Assembly: GCA_963823675.1 (NCBI GenBank) | Contig: CAWGMT010000012.1 | Location: 744,001-808,000, forward strand | Source: CAWGMT01 sp963823675 | Lineage (GTDB): Bacteria; Planctomycetota; Planctomycetia; Isosphaerales; Isosphaeraceae | Direction: 5' to 3' | Length of the DNA stretch: 64,000 nucleotides | Part shown: positions 8,722-18,073 of the stretch, in pieces | Position numbering within the stretch: the first letter of the stretch is position 1 | Layout of the letters: each line of letters begins with the position of its first letter | The notes under the pieces: generated by a model | What the model was told of the DNA's origin: nothing | The model's input: the letters and a program-made list of their open reading frames with translations, nothing else | Database searches by the model: none | Translations under genes and position numbers: made by a program

Positions 8722-11700
8722 CTACTCGGGCACCGGCGTGGCGTCCCAGAGCCGCACGCTGCCATCCTCCGAAGCGCTGATCAGGCGACGGCCGTCCGAG
8801 ACAAACCGAACACTGGTTACAAGTCGCGTGTGTCCACGTAACGTCAAAATCCCTTGCCCCGTGGTGAGGTCCCAGAGGCGTACTGCATGGTCCGCGCTGC
8901 CGGTGGCCAGGCGCTCTCCGTCGGGGCTCCAGGCCACGTCAATGACATTGAGCGTATGGCCTTTCAGCGCGAACAGTTCGCGGCCGTTCTCCGCGTCCAG
9001 GATCCGGACCTCGCCAACGAGCGACAGGCTGTCGCAGCCCACGACCGCCAGGCGCTTGCCTTCCGGACCGAACCGAATGCGGTCCACGTAGATGTTGCTC
9101 AACCGGGTCGCCGCGGTCGCGCGCCCGGTCGCGCGATCCCAGATTACAAGCGCCCCGCTTTTGTCGGCCCCCACCAAGCGCGACCCGTCCGGGCTGAATG
9201 TCAGGTAATGAAGTTCATCTTCGAGCCCCTTGGCAGCGCCCGACTCCGCGCCCGTCTGCACGTGCCGCACCTTGATGGTTCCTCCGGGAACAGGGTGCGC
9301 ACACCAATTGCCGTCGGGGCTGACGGCGAGGACGCACTGGCCATCGGCATCGATCGGAAACACGCTTACGACCTTGCCGGTGATGGCGTCCCATACCTTG
9401 ATGAGCTTGGCCGGATCGGCATAGAGAACACGCCTTCCGTCGGCGGTCCAATCAAAACTCTCCAGGTCGGCCGTGCGCTGCCAGCCCGGGATCGCCTCGC
9501 CGCGCGGCTGGCCCGTCGCCGCGTCCCAGAACCGAATCGTTTTTGTCTGAAGGTGCTCGGCAGCGACGGTCTGCCCGTCGGGGCTCAGTGTCATCCAGAA
9601 GTTGTCCGACCCGCCGCTGGAAAGCGACCAGGCCTCCCGCCGCCCGGTCGCGTCCCACACGCGGAGCGTTCCGTCCAGGCCGGCCGAGGCCAACCGGGTT
9701 CCTTCCGGGCTGAAGGCCACCATGTTGATTTTGCCAGCGTGCCCGTTGAACGTGCCGAGCCTCTGCCCGGTGCCGGTGTCCCACAACTCCAGCACTCCTT
9801 CTATGCTCGCCATGGCCAGTCGCTGGCCGTCCGAACTGTAAGCCAGAAAGACTCCGAGGTTCGAGGCAGTCGGCCACGTCGATACGGCCTCGTGCGTGGA
9901 GACGTCCCACAGCCGGATGCCCTGCTCGCCGCAACCGGCGAGGCGCTTGCCATCGGGGCTAAACACGGCGTGGGTGACCGAGCCGTTCCCGTACTTGCAC
10001 GAGAACGCTTCTCGGCCCGTTGCCGCGTCGAACACGCGCACGACGCGGTGCTTGGAATCGGCAAGAGCCAGGTGTTTCCCGTCCGGGCTGAACACCGGTG
10101 GGTTCCAGCCGCGGGGAGGCTTCTCGATGGTCGCGACGACCTTGCGAGCGGCGAGATCCCAGATGCGAGCTTTGCGAGCGGCGATTTGCCGATTGTCCCC
10201 CTCCACAGAGGATTCGCAGACCAACCGTTTTCCGTCGGGGCTGAAGCCGATGGAATCGTCGAGTTCTTTCGCATGCCGTTCCAGGGTGCTCGGCTGTCCG
10301 GTAGCGAGATCCCAGAACCAGATACCCTTGTCTGCACACGCCGCGGCCAGCCGTGCGCCGTCGGGGCTGTGAACGGCTCGCCGTGCTTTTTCCGGCGGCA
10401 GTTGCAGCCCGAGCGGAAGCTGTCCGCCGGTCGCCGCATCCCAGAGCTTGATTTCCCGGGGCAGGCCTTTCGTAAATCTCATGTCCCGCCGAGGTTGATT
10501 GATCCCGCAACTCAAGAGCTGTTTGCCGTCCGGCGTGAAGGCCACTGTCGTGACCTCGCCGCCATGGGCCTTGACCACCAGTAATTCCCCGTGGAACAGC
10601 CGGCGCAGGTAATGCCACTCGAAGCCGCGCAAATCGGGCTCGCCGGGCCGAGGGCGGTGCTGCTCCAGAAGTTCCCAGGTGCGGGTCAAGTTGTTCTCCG
10701 CCCAGGCGTGGTGGGCGACGTTCATGTCGGCGACGTACCGCGCCCGGCGGAGCCGCATATTGAGTGCTGCCAGCTCGTCGCGCCGTTTTTCGGCCTCTCC
10801 CTTGGCCAAGTCGGCGGCTGTCCTCGCCCGGTCGGCCTCCTCCTTCTGGGCCTGGGCTGCTTGTTCGTTCCGGCGGGCAGTCCCCTCGGCCGCGGTCGCG
10901 CGCAGGGCCTGATAGGTGCTCACGACTGTACCCAGCACGAGCGCAGCGGCGACGAGCGCGGCCGTCGCGATTGTCACCTTGTGCCGCCGCGCAAACTTCC
11001 CGAAGCGATAACCGGCCGACGGCGGGCGCGCCTCGATCGGCTCGTGCTTGAGGTACCGCTCGATGTCGCGGGCCAGGCCGCCGGCGCTGTCGTAGCGGCG
11101 CGTGCGCTGTTTTTCCAGGCACTTCATCACGACCCAGTCCAGCTCGCCCCGCACCAGCCGCGATAGCTTCGCCGGGTCGGTCTTGCGCGCCGCCGCAACC
11201 TTCGCCAGCGCGCCGGATGTGCTCAACCGGACGCTCGGCCGCGGCGGCTCTTCCTCCTTGATCAGGCGGACGATCTCGCCGTAGGCTGCCTGTTGCAGGC
11301 GCAGGCGCTCCAGCGGCGTCGTGCCGGTCAAGAGCTCGTAAAGCAGCACACCCAGCGAGTAGATGTCGCTGCGGGTGTCGACGCCGAAGGCGTTCATCTC
11401 GGCCTGCTCGGGGCTCATGTATTCGAACGTGCCGACAAGGGTGCCAAACTGGGTATAGACGGTCTTCTCCGTCAGCCGCTGCTCAATGGCCTTGGCCACG
11501 CCGAAGTCGATGACCTTGGGGACGGGCTTGTCGTCGTACATCGTCACCAGGACGTTGGACGGTTTGATGTCCCGGTGGATGATGCCCTTCTGGTGTGCGT
11601 GCTGGATGGCGAGGCAGACGGGGATGAAGAGTTCCAGCCGCTGGCGCGGTGTCAACTGGTTGGAGTCGCAATAAGTGGAGATCGGCACGCCGTGAACCAG

Positions 11701-12276
11701 TTCCATGACGAAGTAGGGGCGGCCCGAAGTGGTGGCGGGTGGTGCGTGGCGGGTGGAGGGAGAGAAAGCCTCATATTCCTCTTTTCCCGGCACCCGGCAC
11801 CCGCCACCCGCCACCTCTCCCGTCGTGCCGGCGTCGAGGACCCTGGCGATATTCTGATGGTCCATGAGAGCGAGCGCCTGCCGCTCGGCCTCGAAGCGGG
11901 CAATGACCTGGGCCGAATCCATGCCCGGTTTGATGATCTTCAAGGCCACCTTGCGGCGGACGGGATGTTGCTGCTCGGCGACAAACACCGTCCCCATCCC
12001 CCCCTCGCCGATCTGTTCCCGCAGCTTGTAGGGGCCGATGACGGTGCCGGGCGCCTCAAGAGCGCTGGGGGGGCTCACGGTTGCGGTCGGGGCCTGGGCC
12101 GGCTCGTCGAGAAAGCCGCCGGCATCCTGGTGGGCGAGCAACAGGGCGTCGATGCGCGATCGCAATTCCGCGTTGTCCTTGCACGCGCAGTCCAGGTAGG
12201 CGCGCCGTTCCGCTTCGGACAGGCAGTCCAAGGCCTTCCAGAAAATCGCTTTAAGCTTGGGGCTGATCGCCGCCAT
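8722..12276 (-). CDS. Ser/Thr protein kinase with WD40 repeats (kinase A, intact)
   Basis: 1184 residues from ATG 12276, which has CCGGAG about 9 bases upstream; a TTG start at 12300 is less likely. The order is: N-terminal helical domain (1-60), Hanks-type kinase from about 83 to 400 (GEGGMGTVFVAEQ, VALKIIKPG, IIHRDIKPSNVL, VIDFGVAKA, EYMSPEQAE), a 30-residue insert after DAGTT, a juxtamembrane segment (YRFGKFARRH), a single transmembrane helix (VTIATAALVAAALVLG), coiled coil, and diverged WD40 repeats to the C-terminus (the last is RLISASEDGSVRLWD). It is the only undamaged member of the row. It lies downstream of the sigma factor gene on the same strand, so co-regulation or phosphorylation of that sigma factor is plausible but inferred. 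Confidence 0.9.
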   Translation of the reverse strand: MAAISPKLKAIFWKALDCLSEAERRAYLDCACKDNAELRSRIDALLLAHQDAGGFLDEPAQAPTATVSPPSALEAPGTVIGPYKLREQIGEGGMGTVFVAEQQHPVRRKVALKIIKPGMDSAQVIARFEAERQALALMDHQNIARVLDAGTTGEVAGGGCRVPGKEEYEAFSPSTRHAPPATTSGRPYFVMELVHGVPISTYCDSNQLTPRQRLELFIPVCLAIQHAHQKGIIHRDIKPSNVLVTMYDDKPVPKVIDFGVAKAIEQRLTEKTVYTQFGTLVGTFEYMSPEQAEMNAFGVDTRSDIYSLGVLLYELLTGTTPLERLRLQQAAYGEIVRLIKEEEPPRPSVRLSTSGALAKVAAARKTDPAKLSRLVRGELDWVVMKCLEKQRTRRYDSAGGLARDIERYLKHEPIEARPPSAGYRFGKFARRHKVTIATAALVAAALVLGTVVSTYQALRATAAEGTARRNEQAAQAQKEEADRARTAADLAKGEAEKRRDELAALNMRLRRARYVADMNVAHHAWAENNLTRTWELLEQHRPRPGEPDLRGFEWHYLRRLFHGELLVVKAHGGEVTTVAFTPDGKQLLSCGINQPRRDMRFTKGLPREIKLWDAATGGQLPLGLQLPPEKARRAVHSPDGARLAAACADKGIWFWDLATGQPSTLERHAKELDDSIGFSPDGKRLVCESSVEGDNRQIAARKARIWDLAARKVVATIEKPPRGWNPPVFSPDGKHLALADSKHRVVRVFDAATGREAFSCKYGNGSVTHAVFSPDGKRLAGCGEQGIRLWDVSTHEAVSTWPTASNLGVFLAYSSDGQRLAMASIEGVLELWDTGTGQRLGTFNGHAGKINMVAFSPEGTRLASAGLDGTLRVWDATGRREAWSLSSGGSDNFWMTLSPDGQTVAAEHLQTKTIRFWDAATGQPRGEAIPGWQRTADLESFDWTADGRRVLYADPAKLIKVWDAITGKVVSVFPIDADGQCVLAVSPDGNWCAHPVPGGTIKVRHVQTGAESGAAKGLEDELHYLTFSPDGSRLVGADKSGALVIWDRATGRATAATRLSNIYVDRIRFGPEGKRLAVVGCDSLSLVGEVRILDAENGRELFALKGHTLNVIDVAWSPDGERLATGSADHAVRLWDLTTGQGILTLRGHTRLVTSVRFVSDGRRLISASEDGSVRLWDATPVPE
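11731..11815 (-). repeat. Hairpin-forming insert inside kinase A
   Basis: 85 bases, nearly identical to the copy at 8143-8227 and at the same codon position (between DAGTT and GRPYFVMEL). The complementary G-rich and C-rich arms could fold into a long stem. The frame is kept and encodes EVAGGGCRVPGKEEYEAF and on. Confidence 0.75.
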
Positions 12277-12374
12277 GGGGCGCTCCGGGTTTGTTCCCAA
12301 CGTTCAATGCGCCGTCTGCGCCCGATTTGCATGACAAGTTTCGAAACATTTTCCGAAATCGACAAACGGCACAG

Positions 12375-12937
12375 TCAATCTGCCGAACGGAGCCGGTCGT
12401 AGAGCCAGGCTCGGGCGAACGCCCAGTGGCGGTCGGCCCCATGCCTGGTCAGCCCGAGTGCCTCGCCGGCTTCGGCCAGTCCGAGGCCCGCGAAATAGCG
12501 CAGCTTGACCAGTTTCGCGCAAACGGGATCGTCTCGCTCGAGATTTTCGAGCGCCTCATCGAGCGCCAGGACATCGACGTGCGGAGGTTGGTCGGGGATC
12601 AGACCGAGATCGATCTCCGCCCGCCGCCGATCCCCGCCGCGCTTGAGGCGTCGCTTCCGGCGAGCGCGATCGACCACAATCCGGCGCATGGCCTCGGCCG
12701 CGGCGGCGAAGAAGTGCCCGCGGCTATCCCAATGCTGGATCTTTTCGGTATCGACCAGTCGAATGTAGGCCTCATGCACGAGTGCAGTCGCCTGGAGCGT
12801 CTGGCCTGGTTTTTCCTGCGCCAGCCTTCGCACCGCCAGTTGCGCAGCTCGTCGTAGACCAGCGGCAGGAGTCGCTCGGCCGCTGTGGGGTCGCCCTGCC
12901 GGGCCGCCGAGAGGATGGACGTCACTTCATCCTTCAT
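12375..12937 (-). CDS. ECF-type RNA polymerase sigma factor (one-base frameshift)
   Basis: About 187 residues once a missing base near 12842 is allowed for. Start ATG 12937 (MKDEVTSIL) has GGAG about 8 bases upstream. The N-terminus (AARQGDPTAAERLLPLVYDELR), then PGQTLQATALVHEAYIRLVD and a basic run DRARRKRRLKRGG, fits the planctomycete/acidobacterial ECF subfamily of TIGR02999 type. Region 4 is LDEALENLERDDP followed by VKLRYFAGLGLAEAGEALG, a helix-turn-helix. It directs RNA polymerase to target promoters. It precedes kinase A by 98 bases on the same strand. ECF factors paired with Ser/Thr kinases are known in planctomycetes, and no anti-sigma gene is visible here. Confidence 0.85.
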
Positions 12938-13105
12938 CGCAATCTCCATCGATTCCCGTTGCTCGTACCAGCCTTCCCGAGACACATCCTAGTCGGACGG
13001 TTGCGAGGAATCCATTCAGGGGATGGTTTTCGCGGCCCGAGAAAGGGGCTATGTCCGATAGTCACTGCCCGCGCCGGAAATGGGGCTTCGCCCCCTCATG
13101 TTGCG

Positions 13106-13376
13106 CTAAAGTCTTTCGATATGCTTCTGAACCCTCGCGATGAGCTCATCCGGATTGAACTCTCGGGTGATGACTTCGTGGAAAAGCAAGCCCTCGACCA
13201 GTTGGGCAACGCCCACCTCTCCTGGGGAACGGGCCGGTGCGACTTCGCCGTCAACCGCCGCAATAACAACGAAGCCGATGTGCCGGCCCTGCGCGAACGA
13301 CTGGCCCTGCAAGGCCCCGTCGATCACGACGTGCCGGTGCTGCGGGCGGCCCGGGCCGATGGCGGCGTGCTGGGAA
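13106..13376 (-). pseudogene. Possible receiver-like fragment, uncertain
   Basis: A frame on the minus strand ends in EFNPDELIARVQKHIERL and stops at 13106. The ending resembles the last helix of response-regulator receiver domains (typically KPFxxDELLARV). The preceding residues (GFVVIAAVDGEVAPARS) could be the fourth strand, but the conserved phospho-acceptor and lysine positions are not clear. No start codon is supported. The fragment abuts the 3' end of the MFS gene. It may be a decayed remnant or a chance frame. Confidence 0.25.
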
Positions 13377-14738
13377 TCAAAGCGGCCCACCCGGAGCGTC
13401 CATCGGCAAGGGCGGATCGTCCCCGGGCGGCACACTGACGGGTTCGGCCGAAACGACTCGCGGACTGGCCAGGAGGCCTGAAATCCAGGCTCCGAGAGCC
13501 ATGGCGACACACAAAAAGGCGGACAGGCCCATCACGGGCGCAACACCCCACGACTGGGCAGCGCGGCCCGTCCAGAGTGCGCCCAGAGGGACCGAGGCGG
13601 AGTACGCGATCATCCAGATCCCCATCACACGGCCGCGCAGGGCGTGGGGCACCGCGAGCTGGATGATCGTTTGGGATGAGGCGTAGAGCAGGACCGCGCC
13701 GAAACCCGCTCCCAGGAGGCAAGCCGATGCAACCGAGAGCCGCAGCGACGAGAGCGAGTTCGCGGGGAGCCATGACGGCAAGAGAGCCGCGGCGGCCAGC
13801 GAGCCGCCGAAGAGCACCATGCCGGCGATGGTCAGAAGCTCCTTGCGATGCAGGTTGCCAAGAGACGCGACCGCAAAGGCCCCCACCGTCGCCCCGATCC
13901 CGCCAGACGCCAGGAGGATGCTGTAACCGTAGACGCCCGTGCCCACAACCCTGCGCACGTAGGAGGGAAGCATCGCCTCGTAACCCATCCCGACGATCCC
14001 GAACAAGGCCACGAGCGCAAACTGAGCGAAGATGCGGCGATCGTCGCGCAGATAGTGCAGACCGCCCAGTATTTCGCGGAGCGTGAACGCGTCACGATGA
14101 AGCGTCGGTTTACGATGGTTGAGCCGGATCGAGAGAACGGCCGCGATCGCCGCCAGATAGCTCACGCCGTTCAAGGCAAAGCAGCCTGTCGCTCCCAGGA
14201 GGGAAAGACACACACCCGCAAGCGCTGGCCCGAGCACGCGCGTGGCGTTGAAGAGGCCCGAGTTGAGTGCGATCGCATTGGAAAGGATCTCGGGACCGAC
14301 GAGCTCGTAGAAGAAAACCTGCCGGCTGGGGAGCTCGAACGTCACGCAGATCCGCGCCAGGGCGAGGATCACGATCATCTGCCAGATCTGGGCGACCCCG
14401 AGGCCCACGAGCAGGGAAAGGAGGAACGCCAGCAGCATCTGGCCGAGTTCCATCAAGACGATCATCCGCAGCGGCACGACGCGGTCGGCCAGGACGCCGG
14501 CGTACAGGGCCACCAGGAGACCCGGCATCAGCGACGCGACCTCAACTAAGCCCAGCATGAATTCCGAACCGGTCTCGTCAAAGACCAGCCACCGGACTGC
14601 CGCGGCCTGAAGCCACGTGCCGATGAGACTGATCCCCTGCCCGATGTAATAGCGGCGAAATCCGGGATGATCGAGGGCGGCAAACGTCGGCGATCGAACC
14701 GACCGTGCCATTTCACTTGACGTTGCGGGATCGGCCAT
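13377..14738 (-). CDS. MFS transporter, EntS/MFS_3-like exporter
   Basis: 453 residues from ATG 14738 (MADPATSSEM), which has GAGGGA about 8 bases upstream; a longer frame to 14795 has no ribosome site. About 12 hydrophobic helices are visible. The start (FAALDHPGFRRYYIGQGISLIGTWLQ) is typical of the enterobactin-exporter-like MFS group, where FRR.(Y/W)..GQ..S..GTW.Q is conserved. The loop after helix 2 reads LYAGVLADRVVPLR. An inner-membrane efflux role for a small molecule is expected; the substrate cannot be told. It is last of three collinear transporter genes. Confidence 0.85.
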   Translation of the reverse strand: MADPATSSEMARSVRSPTFAALDHPGFRRYYIGQGISLIGTWLQAAAVRWLVFDETGSEFMLGLVEVASLMPGLLVALYAGVLADRVVPLRMIVLMELGQMLLAFLLSLLVGLGVAQIWQMIVILALARICVTFELPSRQVFFYELVGPEILSNAIALNSGLFNATRVLGPALAGVCLSLLGATGCFALNGVSYLAAIAAVLSIRLNHRKPTLHRDAFTLREILGGLHYLRDDRRIFAQFALVALFGIVGMGYEAMLPSYVRRVVGTGVYGYSILLASGGIGATVGAFAVASLGNLHRKELLTIAGMVLFGGSLAAAALLPSWLPANSLSSLRLSVASACLLGAGFGAVLLYASSQTIIQLAVPHALRGRVMGIWMIAYSASVPLGALWTGRAAQSWGVAPVMGLSAFLCVAMALGAWISGLLASPRVVSAEPVSVPPGDDPPLPMDAPGGPL

Positions 14739-14802
14739 CAAGGTCCCTCGGGGCCGCTTGCGGCACATCTTCGAGATCGTAGCTACCAGGCTCACCGTGA
14801 CT

Positions 14803-14904
14803 ATGCTCCATCACGCGGAGCGTGATGGCTACTTCAATGCTCCATCACGCGGAGCGTGATGACTACTTCAATGCTCCATCACGCGGAGCGTGATGACTAC
14901 TGAA
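14803..14904. repeat. Three tandem 34-bp hairpin repeats
   Basis: Three head-to-tail units of exactly 34 bases (14803-14836, 14837-14870, 14871-14904) share ATGCTCCATCACGCGGAG. Each contains the inverted repeat CATCACGC-GGA-GCGTGATG. Units 1 and 2 differ by one base and unit 3 diverges at its end. They fill the gap between the permease and MFS genes and end 14 bases from the permease stop. Confidence 0.95.
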
Positions 14905-14918
14905 ATTCTTGACGCCGG

Positions 14919-16426
14919 TTACTGGGCGAGGGTTCGCAGCTCCGCGGGGATCGCGCTCTCGCGGGACACGTCGGTCGCCGGCTCTCGTCCGATCGCGGCC
15001 AGCAACCGATACACGAGACCGGCACAGAAAAGACCCAGGAGCGATGTCGGCGGCATCCAGCCGGCCAGGCCAGGGTTTCGCATCAAGGCCAGATCGAGCG
15101 TCAGCGCGATCAGACTGCCGATGCCCCACGCCAGCAGGCCCACGCTATTGAAGGCGCCCGGGGGCCGGACCAGGCGCAACGCTGTCCCAGCCGGTCGCCG
15201 AGCATGGCACCGATCACGGGACCAAGAATGTCGCCCATGATGCAAAAGATCACCCCGGTCCGGGCGGCGCACGATGAGACGACAAGGAGAAACGCGATCA
15301 ATCCGCCGGCCCAGACCCAGATCGCGGGCGAGACGCGCGGCCAGAGCGAGGCGAGCCTGTGCCCGTAAACCCAAGAAGCGTAACAACCCGGCGCCATCGC
15401 TGCCAGGCCGAGCAGGATGAGGATCGTTCCTCCGACCGAACCGCCGATGCCGTGCAGAATCGCCCAACGATACGTGAGCGGCTCCACGATGGCGTGCCCG
15501 ACGCCGTCGAGCCCGCCGGAATGGCTCGCTCGACCGACCGCGCTCGCGACGACAACGAGAGCCATCACGGCACACCAGGCACCGGCCAGAACGATTCCGG
15601 CTGCGCCGCCCAGGACCACGTCGCGGCGCCGTCTCACAGCGGCGCCCCGATCGACGCTCGCCAGCCCGGCCAGCGCAAAGTAGCCGCAGATAAGCTGAAG
15701 TGCGGCAGGCCCCATCACACTTGCGCCCGAAAGGCCTGCGGCACTCAAGCTGACGGCCGCGTGGTCGAAACGGTAGAAGCGCAGGCCTGGCAAGCTCCAG
15801 ACTCCGATCAGCGTCACCACCAGAAGCGCCACGGGCGCGTAGACCCGCATGAGAGCCGCCACGACTCCGATGAGCCGCAGAAGGTTTGCCACGCTGATGA
15901 TGACGATCCAGAAGAGAGCCGTACCGACAAACACGGGCGAGCCGAGCGTGAACGGTCCCACGTTCCAGCGGCCAAGATCGGCGGGATCGATCAACCCGCA
16001 GGACAGCAGTCCGAGCAAGCTCGAGTTGACGGCAAAGTCGATTGCGATCGCGCAGATGACCACGTTGGCCAAGGCGACTGCGAAGCCAACAAGCCACCGC
16101 GAGCCGGCCGTCCCGAATGTCGAGGCCGCCAGAGTGTCGAGCGAAAGCCCGGTCCGGAAGCCCCAGTCAGCCAAACCCCAGTAGAAGAACACATGGCAAA
16201 GGAGCGCTCCGCCCAGGGCCGCCGCGAACAGCCAGGCGAGGTTAAAGCGGACCAGGTCGCTCACCCAGAGCCGATCGTAAAACGGGGCCCAGACGAAGAT
16301 GCCCAGGTAGGCCGGCGCGATGGCGGCGAGCCACGTCTTGCGCTGGGCCGAAGGGACCGCTTGCTCCTTCCGGCCAGTCGGAGGAGGAACGGTCGTCGTC
16401 GAGCTGGATCCACTGGAAACGCTCAA
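14919..16426 (-). CDS. Multi-spanning permease, NCS1-like (one-base frameshift)
   Basis: About 502 residues when one missing base near 15184 is allowed for; the frame resumes at RLVRPPGAFNSVG and ends in IPAELRTLAQ. About 12 hydrophobic segments are visible. TGLSLDTLAASTFGTAGSRW style wording in the first third resembles the nucleobase-cation-symport (NCS1) family motif after helix 2, and the family helix-10 region may be VIFCIMGDILGPVIGAMLGD. A Na+ or H+ coupled uptake role would follow, but the substrate is unknown. The start is uncertain: TTG 16426 is the most upstream option. It lies between two MFS genes on the same strand. Confidence 0.55.
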
Positions 16427-16544
16427 GGGATTCGAGGAGGAAGAACAGGTCGAGAATCAACCGACGAAGATCGCCACCGTTGGCGATCGACCACGTGGCA
16501 CGGGGCTGCTCGCCGCGCGCCCTAGCCGAGCTCATGTTACGTCG

Positions 16545-17948
16545 CTAATAGTCGGAGGCAAGTTCCGCGGTGGACATTTCCTTGCCGACAAGGACTTCGG
16601 GTTTGTATCCGCCACGCGCCCGGTCACCGAGAGCGATCGAACCAAAAATGACAATCAACAGCAATGGGAGAGCGGTGACGTAGCGGAAGGACCACTTGGC
16701 CCCTTCTTTCTGGGCTTCCGCAACGAGTGTCTGCTGGTCAGGCGGCAATTCGCTGACTTTTCCCGGCTCGATGACTCCCGCGACCACGATTCGGTTTTGC
16801 AATTCACCGGGGATCGCGGCAAGCGTGATCTGATCGTTAATTCGCCCCATCCACGGCTGCACAACCCCGATCGCCAAGTTGCCCACGCAGCCCATCAATC
16901 CCAGGACGAACGCCCCACCCCGCGGGAACCGCTCGGCCGTGACCCCGAGCATCGTGGGCCAGAAGTAGACAATGCCGAGCCCGTAGATCGTCGCCGCCGC
17001 GATGGCGGTCTTGAAATCGTAAGCGAAACTCAAGGAATACAGCCCGATCGCCGACAGAACGGCCGATCCGGTCAACATTCCCACCGGCGATAATCGATGA
17101 GCGATCGGGCCCGCAAAATGTCGCAGTACGAACATCATGAAGCTGGTATAGATCAGCACATACGTGCCGTTCATTCCGGCCGTCCGTTCGAGGACCAAGC
17201 TTTGCATTCCCTGAGGTGCCAGCTCGGTCGACGCGGTCAGCAGCATGCAGAACGCCCAGAGCAGAAACATGGGACGCAGCGCCTGCATCAGCATCTGCCT
17301 GGTCGAAACACCCGAGGCCACTCGTTCCGTGACCGGCAACGGCTCGAACAGGAACAAGAACCCGTAGAGCAGCATCGGCACGAGGATCAACGCCGTCTTC
17401 ACTTGCCAGCCGAAGATTGTCGCTTCCCGGCTACTGCCGGCCCCGCCAATCGCGAGCCCGAGAAACCAGGAGATCCCGACGGCCAGGACCCCGCCCAGCA
17501 TCAAACCCCCAGGCCACCACGCGTGGAGAATGTTGAGCATGTGCGTTTTCTTGGTTGGATAGAGCGTGGCGGCGAGCGGATTGATGCCGATCTCGACCAG
17601 GCCATTCGCACCCCCGACCAGAAGCGTGGCGATACAGAGAACCACGTACGGCGAAGCACCCGCAGCGGCGAGATACGGTGTCGCCAGGGTCGCGAGCGTT
17701 CCGACCAAGTGGCAGAGAAACGCCAGACCGAGCATGCGTTTCATTCCCAGTGCGTCAACGAAGAACGAACCGATTGCCATCGCGATGGCCATGCCCCAGA
17801 ATGCCATGCCGCCGATGACGCCGAGATGGGTGGCGTTCAAATCAAACGATCGACCCCAAGCAGGAAGGACATCCTGGCGAAATACGAACGAAAACGCCGA
17901 GGCCACCAACGCAGTGCAACTGGCTATGAACAAGCGACGCGAATTCAT
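16545..17948 (-). CDS. MFS transporter, sugar/FucP-like
   Basis: 467 residues from ATG 17948 (MNSRRLFIAS); GGAGG sits 8 bases upstream and decides this start over the longer frame to 17963. Twelve hydrophobic helices are interpretable, with MFS signatures after helix 2 (FFVDALGMKRML) and helix 4 (GGANGLVEIGINPLAATLYP, then HMLNILHAWWPGG). The LNxLHAWWPGG wording is like sugar transporters related to FucP. An insertion of about 45 charged residues (QQTLVAEAQKEGAKW) precedes the last helix pair. Inner-membrane solute uptake is likely; the substrate is unknown. Confidence 0.8.
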   Translation of the reverse strand: MNSRRLFIASCTALVASAFSFVFRQDVLPAWGRSFDLNATHLGVIGGMAFWGMAIAMAIGSFFVDALGMKRMLGLAFLCHLVGTLATLATPYLAAAGASPYVVLCIATLLVGGANGLVEIGINPLAATLYPTKKTHMLNILHAWWPGGLMLGGVLAVGISWFLGLAIGGAGSSREATIFGWQVKTALILVPMLLYGFLFLFEPLPVTERVASGVSTRQMLMQALRPMFLLWAFCMLLTASTELAPQGMQSLVLERTAGMNGTYVLIYTSFMMFVLRHFAGPIAHRLSPVGMLTGSAVLSAIGLYSLSFAYDFKTAIAAATIYGLGIVYFWPTMLGVTAERFPRGGAFVLGLMGCVGNLAIGVVQPWMGRINDQITLAAIPGELQNRIVVAGVIEPGKVSELPPDQQTLVAEAQKEGAKWSFRYVTALPLLLIVIFGSIALGDRARGGYKPEVLVGKEMSTAELASDY

Positions 17949-18073
17949 GCGCTCGGCCTCCAAAGCAATCGGTCTGCGGCACGTCCAACAATTCGGGAAG
18001 GATGAGTAGAATTGTCCTTAGATAACCGAGCGGTCCCGACTTTGCCAGAGGGGAGTCGATCGACGTCTCTTCA

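Noticed and set aside
8854..10584. 576-codon plus-strand frame opposite kinase A
   Set aside because: No recognisable domain, and it lies fully opposite the intact kinase A gene.
14803..14904. CRISPR-like array
   Set aside because: Units abut directly with no spacers, each unit is palindromic, and there are only three.
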